Assembly: GCA_022385805.1 (NCBI GenBank)
Contig: MU277680.1
Location: forward strand, 132,693-196,692
DNA from: Pilatotrama ljubarskyi
Lineage: Eukaryota; Basidiomycota; Agaricomycetes; Polyporales; Polyporaceae
Direction: 5' to 3'
Length of the DNA stretch: 64,000 bases
The notes under the pieces were generated by a model, which was not told the DNA's origin, searched no databases, and saw only the letters and a program-made list of their open reading frames with translations. Each line of letters opens with the position of its first letter. Position 1 is the stretch's first letter. Below, piece by piece: positions 9,973-21,000 of the stretch. The translations under genes were made by a program, and so were the position numbers.

Positions 9973-12305
9973 ATGTCTTTCTCTACTGTCTATTCCGAGA
10001 CACTGAGACCGAGTCCGACGCTCCATACCATGAGGCCTGAGAATGTCTTCCAGGGGCAGTCCATAGACGATGTGCGACGCCACATTTGCCTCCTCACTGT
10101 GGCCCTTGCTCGTTATCAGGATGGTCAACCAACGCCTTCCAGCCTCTTGGACAATGACCCAGAGCTTCGCAAGAGGTTCACACTTCTTCGTCATGTGTCT
10201 ACTCTCTTGACCATTGGGACCGACTCCGACAAGAATGCGGCGTCCGTCAACTTTGCCGTTACGGGCTCCATCGAAACCGATCGCATCGTATCCATCATTG
10301 CCACACAGAATGCACCAGCAGTGCTCGAGCCTACGTCTGACGCAGTGATCGTGAAGCTGGAGATCGGTAACAGTCAGGGAGGGGTATTGTCGGGTCTATT
10401 AGAGAGATGGTGGGAGAGCAGGTCAGTGAATGTTCACAACTTAAGGTCGCGCGCACTGACTCTACCTGACATATGTTGTCTTGCAGTGGCAAGACCACGT
10501 TCGATCAGCATCTCAGAGACATTACTGCGATTCTCTCCCACATTCTTCAACTCCCTGCTCCCGACCGCTTCCCCCTGGAGGGACCGCTTACCTATTGGGT
10601 TACGCGCCGTGCTTTCATGACGCTCTCCGCTCGCCTAGAGAACGCCAAAGCAATTTGGGGGAGACTTCCCGCTCAGCTCATGCAGATGTGGTCCGACGCT
10701 CACGACGATCCCGATCAAGGGTATACAGTATCCTTCCGCGACGCTGCCTCGTCCCCCTTCGCCATGCGCTTAGCGCGCCATGGTATCCAACCGGACGATT
10801 CGGTGGGTTCCGCCTCAAGCTCGAGTCACTCAAGATTTTCCGGCTCCGCCAAGGCATGGCTTTCTGTCATCGCCGCTTTCCTGGACAAGCTGCAACGAAT
10901 ACTCATTCCCAAAGGTGTGAGGACAGCTGTCGAGTTGGAGAAACAGCAGACTATCGACGTCAGCGTCGCACTGAGCTTTCTGGATCGGATCCTGACATCA
11001 ACGTTGCTCGAGGAGCTTACTAGGAGTACCTTCAACCAGAAGTTGCAAGACTGTTATAACGAATGCCAGAAGGCAAGGCGTGAGAAGTGGAGTAGGTTGT
11101 TTGCTTATATGGTATTGAGTCTCGACTGAAATCTGAGTGTTTGTAGTCAAAGGTGTTCACCGGGCGGGTAGGTACCTCCAATCTTCGCTCCAATGTAGTC
11201 ACTGATCAGGTGATGCAGGTCATCTCGCAGATCAAGAACACTCACAGTCCGGTAGACCACCTTTGTGTGTACTGTGTTGCTTTGACTTGCTCTAACACAG
11301 ATTGCGGGCCAGGGGAAGTCGGTGCAGAACTCCACAATGAAGATGCTTTGGATGATTCTGATTCCGACTGTAAGCTGACAAATTGTCTTACCAGCTAGAG
11401 ACTGATGAATGTTGAATCACAGCATCAAACCAAGAGCCAGCTGAAAATGCTGTGACCCATCTCTGGCGTTATCTTCAAACACTCACTGCATGGCATTCGG
11501 CGGCTCGAGCGTTCTGCCGGCTGAGAATCCCCTCCCAACCCCTGGTTGTTTATCAGCTCAAGAGCAGGCCTTCGCTTCCCATCAATCAGGAACACATCCA
11601 GCAGTTTGTGGAGGACTACCTCACAGCTGTTGAAGACTATTTTGGAGGACGTGAGGGAACAGCATACAAGAATGCCAATGCCCTCCTCAAGAAGGCCTTC
11701 TACCAGAAGGATGGAAGACAGCTCAATCCTGTCTTCAAGATACCACCATTGCATGCTGAGGCAGCACTAATGGCTCTTGCCTGCTCTCGCCTTCACCCCT
11801 CTGAGGCTCCACAGGTGAACAGCTTAGAGAATGTTGATACGATTTTCACTGTAAGTTCTCCTTTATCAGAAACTACAAATCTAATGCTGCACAGAGTGCC
11901 CAGGTTGTGATCGGCGTCAGCAAGAAATGCTGTCGTTGCTGCTCCCTATTTGCCCAGCATATGGCCAACAACTCTCAGGAAGGCCAAGAACTCCAATTTG
12001 TCTTGCCAGGCACTCATTCCATCATCTACCCATGGCTTCCCCCTGCCTTTGGTGTCCCAGATCATGTGCTTGTCAGTATGCGTGGAGTCCTCTTTGCCAC
12101 CTTCCATCGTGTAGCTGTGGAGCACATCACTGGCCTGACTTCCACTCAGTCATCACCCACATCGAGTCTTGGTGAACCTGGTATACCGGGCCCTGAAGAA
12201 TTGGCTGAAAGGTATGCCAAGGTATATCTGCATGCACTGAGTATCTAAGTGATAACTTTGTTGAACAGTGTGGATTGGGACCCATCAAATGAGGATGAGG
12301 ACTGA
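9973..12305 (+). CDS. OTT_1508-like nucleic-acid deaminase family protein
   Basis: Probable exons: 9973-10421, 10487 to about 11093, about 11172-11369, 11423-11850, 11895-12211 and 12269-12305. The junction near 11093-11172 is uncertain. The first ~380 residues match nothing I recognise. The C-terminal third has the deaminase hallmarks: HAE at 11752-11760, in the zinc-ligand/proton-shuttle position, and about 50 residues later VIGVSKKCCRCC (Cys codons 11928-11942), giving the paired zinc cysteines at a helix start after a strand. This order is that of the OTT_1508-like deaminases (Pfam PF14441), related to bacterial toxin deaminases and expanded in basidiomycetes. The substrate is unknown; nucleic acid is inferred from the superfamily. 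The gene lies between two related F-box genes. The start at 9973 was chosen because the frame upstream of it is poor. Confidence 0.65.
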
Positions 12306-12787
12306 AAGAGTATATCACGTTGTGTGATCAATGATGAACCAGTGTATACATGATATCAGGTTGTATAGCAATGCATCCCACTTGTCGAGGTTGAGACAGC
12401 GGTTGACCACATAGACTGTGCCCCGGTGGCGAGGCCCGCTGCATTGTGGAGAGCCAAGTTGCGCTGGGCATGATTGAAGTTCCCATGCTACGCACCCAAA
12501 CAGCGACCAATACTGGGTATTGTACTCATTCTGAGAGCAAGCGATGCCCTGGCCAAGGGGCCATGCATCCTTCTGATAGACATGCACGCAACAGTTGCGA
12601 TGGGCCCAGCCTTCAGCCTGGCGACTGAGCCGTCTTCAGGGAAACATTTTAGTCTGACACCGTAAGCACGGGATACATGATATCGATAGTACACTCCGCC
12701 CCATGTGCCCCAGGCGGCCACAATCACTGGTGCGTGTCAGAATGTACATTCCCCCTCGTCGGAGAGAACACAGCCAGTGTTCTAGTT
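12306..12787. other. Convergent intergenic region
   Basis: Both neighbours end here, so it should hold two transcript 3' ends. The open frames are short and overlapping, with no domain. Confidence 0.5.
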
Positions 12788-14371
12788 CTACCCTTCGTCT
12801 TCCGAGTCGTAGTCCTCCTCGAAACGGATTGTGGTCGCACGCGGGAAGAGCTTCTTGACGTACGCCATGCACCTTTTGTGCACCTCTGTAGGCCAACGTA
12901 ACCCGAGAAAGAGGATGTCTTTCATGGACGACTGTGGACGCACGCAGATGGCTTTCGCTTTGACGAGCGGCTCATAGTGAGGTGCCGGGAGGGTGAGCAG
13001 CTCCAGGCGGGGACACTTCGCAGCGATCGTTTGGAGTGCGGTGATAGGGAGGGCGGACGACTGCGGATGTACTGGAGGCACGCCGAGTGCGCGCAGCTTC
13101 GGCCAGGCGGTCACCATGTTCTCCACATCTTCGGCGGTGACGTCGAACTCGGTCTCGAAGTGCGAGTCAACCTTGAACTCGATGAGTTTGCGTAGTGCGT
13201 ACAGCGGGGAGAACCACTCGTGGAAGGAGAACGGGACCTGCTGCGAATCGTCGTAGATATCTTCGATGTCTGCCGTGAACTTACGCAGAGACGAGCCGAA
13301 ACGAGAGATGACGAGCTCTATGCAGCGTTTCCAGGGCTCTTCTCTGGCTTCGAACGCCAGGTAAACGGCGTGGAGTTTAGGAGCGTTGATAGCGCTGATG
13401 AGGTTGACGGTGGCGAGTGGGTGGCCGTTGAGATCGAGGAGCGTGAGAGAGGGTAGGGTGAATTCCGGTATATGAGGAGGCGGGGAGGCGGGACGAAAGC
13501 GGCGCGCAAGTCGTATGATGAGCTTCCTCAGGTGCGGGAGAGTACTGCAAAGCTCGAGAACAAGAGCTTCGTTCTGGATTAGATGCAGAGAAAGCGAATC
13601 TATACCGTCAAAGTTACGGAGCTGATTGATAGAGCAGGGAAAGGCACTTGTGAAAAGCTCGACGTCCCGTAGCCGAGGTGCGCGAGCGCGGATCAATTGC
13701 AGCGCAGTTCCATACGCGTATTCAGGGGCTGTCGGTTCGTGGCCCACTTCGTGGAATATACGGCGCACGCCACCTTCAAGAAGGTCCAGAGAGACGCTGC
13801 GGAGCATGGGCGAGAGGAAGAGGGGAAGCATAGTAGAGAGGTCGAAGGGACGATGCCAAAGGAGACGCGTCAGCCGAGGCAAGAGAGGCCGCCCTTGAAG
13901 CTTCTCCAAGAGGATTGCAGTGGCTAGACCGTCAATCTTGTCGGACTTCATAGTAGTGTACACGCGCACCCATCGCGCGTAGTGGATGAGGCGTGCCCAT
14001 TCCTTGTCCCTGATGGCGTCTACGAGCACCTGGTGCGCAATTATAGGGAGCTGGTTGGATAGCGGCAAGATAGCAGAGAAGAAACTCACGAGAGTGGTAT
14101 CGTTCAACCCGAAGTTGTTGTCAATATCGTCGTCCGAGGCGTCACCGTCAGATTGACCGCGAAGAACTTTCCTGAAGGAAGTCGGGAGTAAGCCAAGCAG
14201 CTGGTCCAATCCGGAGAGCTCTTGCCACAGCACTTCCAGGGCTGGCTCAGAAAACGCCCGAGAAACGCGTGCGCATTGGGCGAGTGCGCCTCGGTCGTCG
14301 GCGCTCTGCTTCATGACCTCTCGGACGACCTCCGCGATGGACCAGAGAGGGTGTGAAAGAGGAAGTGTCAT
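12788..14371 (-). CDS. F-box/LRR-like protein, second subfamily, intronless
   Basis: A single open frame. I chose the ATG at 14371 (MTLPLSHPLW) because it sits just before the F-box-like helices and matches the length of the relative at 7594; the frame stays open to another ATG at 14425. This gives 527 residues: IAEVVREVMKQ and CARVSRAFSEPALEVLW form the F-box-like part, followed by leucine-rich segments such as LPHLRKLIIRL and LPSLTLLDL. It has lost the intron that its paralogue keeps near codon 88. A probable SCF receptor. It is head-to-head with the helicase gene, only about 300 bases apart. Confidence 0.8.
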   Translation of the reverse strand: MTLPLSHPLWSIAEVVREVMKQSADDRGALAQCARVSRAFSEPALEVLWQELSGLDQLLGLLPTSFRKVLRGQSDGDASDDDIDNNFGLNDTTLVSFFSAILPLSNQLPIIAHQVLVDAIRDKEWARLIHYARWVRVYTTMKSDKIDGLATAILLEKLQGRPLLPRLTRLLWHRPFDLSTMLPLFLSPMLRSVSLDLLEGGVRRIFHEVGHEPTAPEYAYGTALQLIRARAPRLRDVELFTSAFPCSINQLRNFDGIDSLSLHLIQNEALVLELCSTLPHLRKLIIRLARRFRPASPPPHIPEFTLPSLTLLDLNGHPLATVNLISAINAPKLHAVYLAFEAREEPWKRCIELVISRFGSSLRKFTADIEDIYDDSQQVPFSFHEWFSPLYALRKLIEFKVDSHFETEFDVTAEDVENMVTAWPKLRALGVPPVHPQSSALPITALQTIAAKCPRLELLTLPAPHYEPLVKAKAICVRPQSSMKDILFLGLRWPTEVHKRCMAYVKKLFPRATTIRFEEDYDSEDEG

Positions 14372-14673
14372 GGTGTTGTGCGTCTTTGAACTGAATGTTA
14401 AGGACATTTGTGCGACAGTGACCATGTGCAGTTGGACGTACGAGGCGGATGTGAGTGGGAGTGGACAAGAGAGAGCAGCGGAGTGACGGTCCGGTACGTT
14501 GTGAACTTTGTGGCTATAAGTGTCGGGCGCCTACTTCCACTCGTCTTTTCTTTCCTGCTGCTCGAGTCCTCGTTCTTCGCTGTTGGCATTGTCCCCCACC
14601 GGCTGCGAGTCTCTACACTATCGCTTGCTGGAATTTGACCTCACTTCCTACTCCCTCTTACTGCTGAATCAAA
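14372..14673. promoter_or_regulatory. Bidirectional promoter, F-box gene / DBP4-like helicase
   Basis: About 300 bases separate the two divergent ATGs. The half nearer the helicase is C/T-rich (14530-14670). No clear TATA box is seen on either strand, which fits the housekeeping nature of the helicase. Confidence 0.4.
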
Positions 14674-17520
14674 ATGAGCGCAAGCGCGCAAGCCGGCCCG
14701 TCAACTATTCCCAAGAGAAAGAAGGGAGCTGCAGCACCGAAGGTGAAGTCGAAGAAAGTGAAGAAAATGAGCGAGGCGAAGGCTATCGCCGAGCTCGAGC
14801 AGGCCGCTCTGCAGTTTGTGAGCTCATCGCTCTGGCCCGCTTAATTGTGTGCTCATTAACACAGTACGGGTCGATGTAGGAACCTCCTCCCGGCCTCGAG
14901 GCCTTCTCAGACCTCCCAATATCTGATCTCACCAAGCGCGGTGCGTCGTGTCTCGCCTTCTCCATGACCTCATGTTCATTCACATGGCTGCAGGTCTGAA
15001 GCGTGCGCACTTTGTGAAAATGACGGACATCCAGGCCAAAAGCCTTCCGGTCTCGCTCAAATGCAAAGACGTCCTCGGAGCTGCTCGAACCGGCAGCGGA
15101 AAGACACTAGCCTTCCTGATACCTGTGCTGGAGATTCTATACCGTCGGAAGTGGGGACCACAAGACGGTCTCGGTGCATTGATCATCTCACCCACGAGGG
15201 AATTGGTATGTATCCCAGGCCAGGTCCTATTTTGCTCGGCTGGGTTATGCCCGTTCCGCAACCCCTCGTTCTGATGAAAATCTCACTCAGGCCGTGCAAA
15301 TCTTTGACGTGCTCCGCAGTATTGGTGGATACCATAGCTTCTCGGCGGGCCTCGTTATTGGCGGAAAGAATCTGAAGGACGAACGAGAACGCCTTTCCCG
15401 TATGAACATTCTCGTCGCGACCCCCGGGCGACTCCTTCAGCACATGGACCAGACCATCGGTTTCGAATGCGACAACCTACAGATGCTCGGTCAGTCCCGT
15501 CCGTGCTGTGCTGGTAATTGTGTCGCTGACGCGTTCATCCTTGCAGTTCTGGACGAGGCCGATCGAATACTGGATATGGGCTTTCATCGTACCCTCACTG
15601 CGCTTCTGTCCCATCTCCCCAAGTCCCGCCAGACCCTCCTCTTCTCGGCCACCCAGACCCAGTCCGTCTCCGATTTGGCTCGCCTCAGTCTCAAGGACCC
15701 CGTGCGGGTGGGCATCGAGGAGACGATCACGGAGGGCGCGACGCCTAAAACCCTCGAGCAGCACTACGTCGTGTGCGAGCTCGACAAGAAGCTGGACGTG
15801 CTCTGGAGCTTCATCAAGAGCCACCTGCAGACGAAGACGCTCGTGTTCATGTCGAGCTGCAAGCAGGTGCGCTTCGTCTTCGAGACGTTCTGCAAGATGC
15901 ACCCCGGCATCCCGCTGCTGCACCTGCACGGGAAGCAGAAGCAGATGACGCGCCTCGCAACGTTCCAGCGGTTCACGTCGATGAAGCACGCGGTGCTCTT
16001 CGCTACCGATATCGCGGCGCGCGGCCTTGACTTCCCGTCAGTCGACTGGGTGCTGCAGGTCGACGCCCCAGAGGATGCGGAAACTTACATCCATCGGGTG
16101 GGGCGTACTGCGCGCTACGAGAGCGCCGGGAAGGGCCTGCTGCTGTTGATGCCGAGCGAAGAGGAAGGCATGGTGGCAGCGCTGAAGAAGAAGAACATTG
16201 ACGTCCAGAAAATCAAGATCAAGGCCAGCAAAACGCAGAGTATCGCGAATCAGCTGCAGAAGCTTGCCTTCCAGGAGCCGGAGATCAAGTATCTCGGTCA
16301 GCGCGTGCGTGAGCCTCCGATGAGTGAATGTGTTATAACATGCTGAAACCCCCCGTATAGGCGTTTGTCTCGTACCTTCGATCAGTATACCTGCAGAAGG
16401 ACAAGTCGATCTTCAAGCTCGAGGAGCTGCCAGTAGAGCGCTTCGCCGAGGCGCTCGGCCTCCCCGGTATGCCGAAGATCAAGTTCCTCAGCAAGGAGAT
16501 TGCGAAGAAAAGGAAGAACGCGTCGAGAACAGTCGCACAAATTCATGCCCCAACACGACCTGAGCCCGAAGAGGCGAGCTCGGACGAAGAGTCCGCGTCG
16601 TCAGACGAGAGCTCGGAGGAGGACGAGGACGAGGGGCCCACGTCTCATGAGAAGGCGGAGACGGAGGCGCCTGCGAACGCCTCTGAAGAGAAGGTGAGCA
16701 TACATGATATACACCGTCTCTCGCGATATTGACGATACCCTTCGCAGCCTGCCCGAGTGCGGACGAAGTACGATCGCATGTTCGAGCGGAAAAACCAGAA
16801 CATCTTGTCGGAGCATTACAACAAGCTCGTCGACCACAGTGCCAACGCGGATGACTCCGAGGACGACTTCATCACGCTCAAGCGGGCGGACCACGACCTC
16901 GAAGACGGCCAGTCCACCGAACACGACTTCATTTCAAAGCGCAAGCAGAGGCTGGCGGCGTCGAAGAAGGCGCTCGCCAAAATCGGGCCGAAAGGCCACA
17001 AGCTCGTATTCGACGACGAGGGTAACGCGCACGAGCTGTACGAGATGAAGGACGCGTCGGAGGTATTCCGGGACGCGAACGAGGTGAAGGAGGCTGGACG
17101 CAAGTTCGCGGAGAGCGAGCGCGGGAAGCTACAGCAGGCGGACGTGATGGACAAGGCGGAGGCGAAGGAGAAGAAGCGGGAGAAGAAGCGCAAGCGGAAA
17201 GAGCGCGAGCGGGAGGTACGTTACGTTGTACCAGGTGCCCTTCTTCGCGGTTCTGACACGTCGCACAGGGCGAGACGTATTATGACGACGAGGCCGGCGA
17301 CGTGGCGATGGGACCCACCGTCGCGGCGCTATCGGACGACGACGGATATGTGTCGCCCGAGTTCGACTTGCCCTCAGCGTCGGAGGACGAAGAGAGTGAG
17401 TACGAGCGTCCACCTCCCAAGAAGGCCAAAACCACGGCGGCGAATCACAAGAAGCCCGAGGGAACCACGCTGGAGGAGGAAGAGGAGTTGGCGTTGCAGG
17501 TGCTAAGGAGTAGGCGGTAG
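14674..17520 (+). CDS. DBP4: DEAD-box RNA helicase DBP4 (Hca4/DDX10 type)
   Basis: Eight exons: 14674-14817, 14880-14940, 14994-15205, 15291-15489, 15547-16304, 16361-16693, 16748-17215 and 17269-17520, giving 808 residues. The motifs run in order: Q-motif region ([13 protein letters not shown]), ARTGSGKT (I), PTREL (Ia), TPGR (Ib), [12 protein letters not shown] (II), SAT (III), then [13 protein letters not shown] (V) and [10 protein letters not shown] (VI). The C-terminus has the acidic and lysine-rich tail of Dbp4. In yeast this nucleolar helicase releases U14 snoRNA from pre-rRNA for 18S maturation. The first intron must end at TGTAG 14879; the earlier ACAG would put a stop in frame. Length and tail match the family well. 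Confidence 0.95.
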
Positions 17521-18045
17521 TCTGTGGCTTCTGTGAGGGTTTATCATGGCCCAGTGGTATCAGAGCTATGCGCCCGTCGGCGTTCTCCTCATGTTGTCTT
17601 TGATTGTGAGATTTCTCGAGCTGCATGAGTGGATGTCGACGCTCTCTCAGATCTCAGTCTGCGGCAGTCCAGCGACTTGAATAGACGCCCATACCCCGCA
17701 TGAGCCGCGGACCGGCATTCCGGCATCTGCAGTACCCCGGTGGATCGAGGATGTGCTGCTTGCTCATGCTCCCCGAGCACTCGGACCAACCTGCTCAGGC
17801 TGCGTCGCCGGACACATGAATTCACAGTCAATCTGTCCCTCTCGTTCTCCTCCACCTTGCTGCCCAAGTATTCGAAGCCCCCGCTCTTCCGCAACCTGAG
17901 GTGGGGGGCAACGCGAACGTCGTCTCTCGTGAAGTCGAGTAAGCAGCTCTCAGCGTGCTTCACGCTCGAAGTCGGCGATGCTCATGTAGACGGGCTCCTA
18001 GCGCATACTTGCACACCCAGAGCTGCGCGGAGAGCACCTGGAGAC
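17521..18045. other. Intergenic between helicase and VWA8-like gene
   Basis: The frame of the next gene extends upstream without a stop from 17740, but that part does not resemble VWA8 and lies before a suitable ATG. It holds the 3' end of the helicase gene and a probable promoter. Confidence 0.45.
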
Positions 18046-21000
18046 ATGGCCAGCAGAAGGCTACAGCACATTCTCAGCGGACTCACGCCGCCTCCGCAAC
18101 CGATCGGTGTCCTCCAGCTCGGAGACATCTCGCATGACATCTATCCTGCTGCAGAACCCAGCCGACTGCCCCATACCGAGGACGTTCTGCTTGACACAGA
18201 AGATGCATTCAATCTGGATAACCTACACTTCATGCTGCAGAAGTATCTGCTTGGACAAGACGTCTTCTTGCTCTCACAGCCGGGCCCATACGCGAGGCGA
18301 CTCGCGCTGACCTTCTGCAGGCAAGTGTCTACCGGGTCTCATGACAGCAGGGTGCAGAACGATGGACCGCAGCCCAAAGTCAGTGCTTAGACCCGCGCAG
18401 ACTACGCGAGCCCAAGATAGGAAGTGTAACGTCTCCCGCACCACTTCATCGCCTCAAAGGCGGAGGACGATGAAGCGACATCTCCAAACAGAGTGCCTCG
18501 TGCACCATTCCAAAGCAATGATCTCCGTCGGTCGTGGTTCAGCATGAGCATAAATTTCTGACCATGGTCTATGGTTTTGCACCCTGCTGGAATGTCTTCT
18601 GAGTGGCCATTGCTGACCAGCTGTGCAGAATGCTCAACACGGAGTATGAATTCGTGTCACTCCACCGCGATGTCGGTGAGACAGAGCTCAAGCAAGGAAG
18701 GGAGATACATCCCGGCGGAAATCTAGTCTATGTGGACAGTGCTGCAGTTCGCGCCGTCAAGCATGGACGCGTCCTCATATTAGACGGCGTAGAGAAGGCC
18801 GAACGCGGTATCATGCCGGTATGTGTACTTGCCTGTCGTTCCGACATGCGGCCTTCAACTGATTGTTCGTGGCTCAGGTCCTGAACAACCTCCTCGAGAA
18901 TCGAGAAATGTAGGTCCGGCGGCATGATCCGTATGATCGATTTTTAAAGGCCTACACTGCACACAGGAATTTGGACGACGGCATGCATATCGTGCATCCT
19001 CACCGATACGCCCTCCTGGACCCGGACGAGCCCGGTTCCTCCGCGTTCATCCCTGCGCACAAGAACTTTAGAGTCATAGCGATTGCAGCACCGGTCCCGC
19101 CGTATCCGGGATATCCGCTGGACCCACCGTTCCGGAGTCGGTTCCAAGCGCGCTTTGTGGACCCTCTGGGCTCGTTGTTGGCTCTTGCGCGCGGCGACGT
19201 GCCCCCACCCTCAGCCAGAATGTACGAGAAGCTGCGTGACATCATCCTCTCGACGCAGATTGCTAGCGAGTCTCGCCATACGCTGGATGCGGTTGCGAGG
19301 TCGACGTTGCCAGCATTCCCGCAGACTTCCCTTGCGAAGGCGCAAGCCCTGCTGTCTGCCTTCCCGCCACCAGACCGTCTCTCTCCAGAGCAGCTCGCGC
19401 GGCTAGTACTCTCGCTCCATCCCGCACTGATACACAGCCCGTTTGTAGCATGGGCGATGCTTTCTCACCAGTTCGAGGATGCCGGGCTCGGCTCATTGGG
19501 AAGTCCCAATCTGTCCGGGGACGAGGACGACACGGGCCTGCTTGGATACCGTCTAGCACGTATCCAGAAGATAGACGACCATACCGCACGCCTCTCATTT
19601 GACAGTCCTTCCGGCACTAGCATCGAACTCACAGCACCTGCGGGACCGCATGCGTACCTTCCGTTTCCCTTCACCAACCCGGAGATGCTTGGGTTCGTTC
19701 CCAGCTCGAGGTTCATGGGGCTCCTCACCTCGCTGCTGCAAGTGCACGCCCTTGGGTGGGACGTCTCATATGTTCCTCCCGCCCTACCGTCTACAGCAAC
19801 CTGCTCGACCACACTGCTCGTTCGGACGTTCTCCGCGATGCTTGGGTATGAACTCGAGGACGTGCACATGTACAAGGAACTCGGCGGACGCGAGTTGATC
19901 ATGCGCAGGAAGGTGGAGGATGGCGGGGCGACTACGTGGGAACCCAGGTATGGCGACTGGAAAGTAGAGTAGAAGCCCCTAAACTGACTGTTCTTCTAGT
20001 CCTCTGATTGAGGGTGCTTGGCAAGGGCGATTGGTCCACTTGTCTGGCATGGACGTGATCGGCTCGACGGCTGGTTCCCTTGCGAGGTTGGCTCAGGACC
20101 GCGAAGTTGAGCTTTGGGGCAAGAAACGGATCGTCAGGCGACTCCTGGAAGAAGAGGTACGTCTCCCGGTCGAATGCACCGAAGTGTAGACTCACGGTTC
20201 ATACACTACAGGAGCCGTCCCCTGATCTATCTGTGGCGCACCAGTCCTTCCGCGTCATCAGCACCGCGTCCAAGTCGCTGCCGCTGAAAGACTGGCTCTC
20301 AGACGAGCACGCGAACATGTTCTTCACCGTCGCCGCACAACCCATGTCCCAGGCAGAAGAGGCGCACATTCTTCTACAGAGCGGGTGCCCTGCTCCCATC
20401 GTGGACACCCTGCTCAAGTTCGCGGACAAGTACCGCTCTAGCATGGCTTCGGACGCGGTGCAGAAGAACCGCAAGCTAGGCACGCGTTCGCTCATCCGCA
20501 TTGCACGACGCGTGGCGCAGTTCCCTGTGGACGATGATCTGCACACTCTTTTGAGTCGCGCGTTGTTGGCGGATTTCCTGCCGGCCACGGAGACGATGAA
20601 CCTGCAGAACATTTTTGAGGAATGTGGGATTGAGAAACGTACTCCTCCTGTAAGTCTACTCCTCTTGATAGGGTTCGTCGACTGACTCGCCACCGTTCTA
20701 GTTCAATCCCCCACCTGAAGTGCGTGACGGCACACTATACTTCCCTCCTCCGACAGGAGCACAGTGGAAGAAAGCGCGGCCGACAAGCATCCCTTGCTTC
20801 AATCCTGCTCAGGACCCAGAGGGAGTTTCCCACGTTCCACATATGGATCACTTCTACGACAACAGCCTGCAGACTGGCTTGATGCGTGATCTCGCGATAG
20901 ACTTAGAGGTGCTCGGCGAACATCTAGTTTTGCTCGGGAATCAGGTAGGTAGTCGTGTCTATCGCTCAAAGTCATGTCGTTCATGCACTTATACAGGGCG

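Noticed and set aside
10481..10520. SGKTTFD segment resembling a P-loop in the deaminase-like gene
   Set aside because: The glycine-rich start of a Walker A motif is missing and the segment straddles an intron; no Walker B was found.
15477..15989. 170-codon minus-strand frame
   Set aside because: It lies opposite conserved DEAD-box helicase exons and is explained by GC-rich codon bias.
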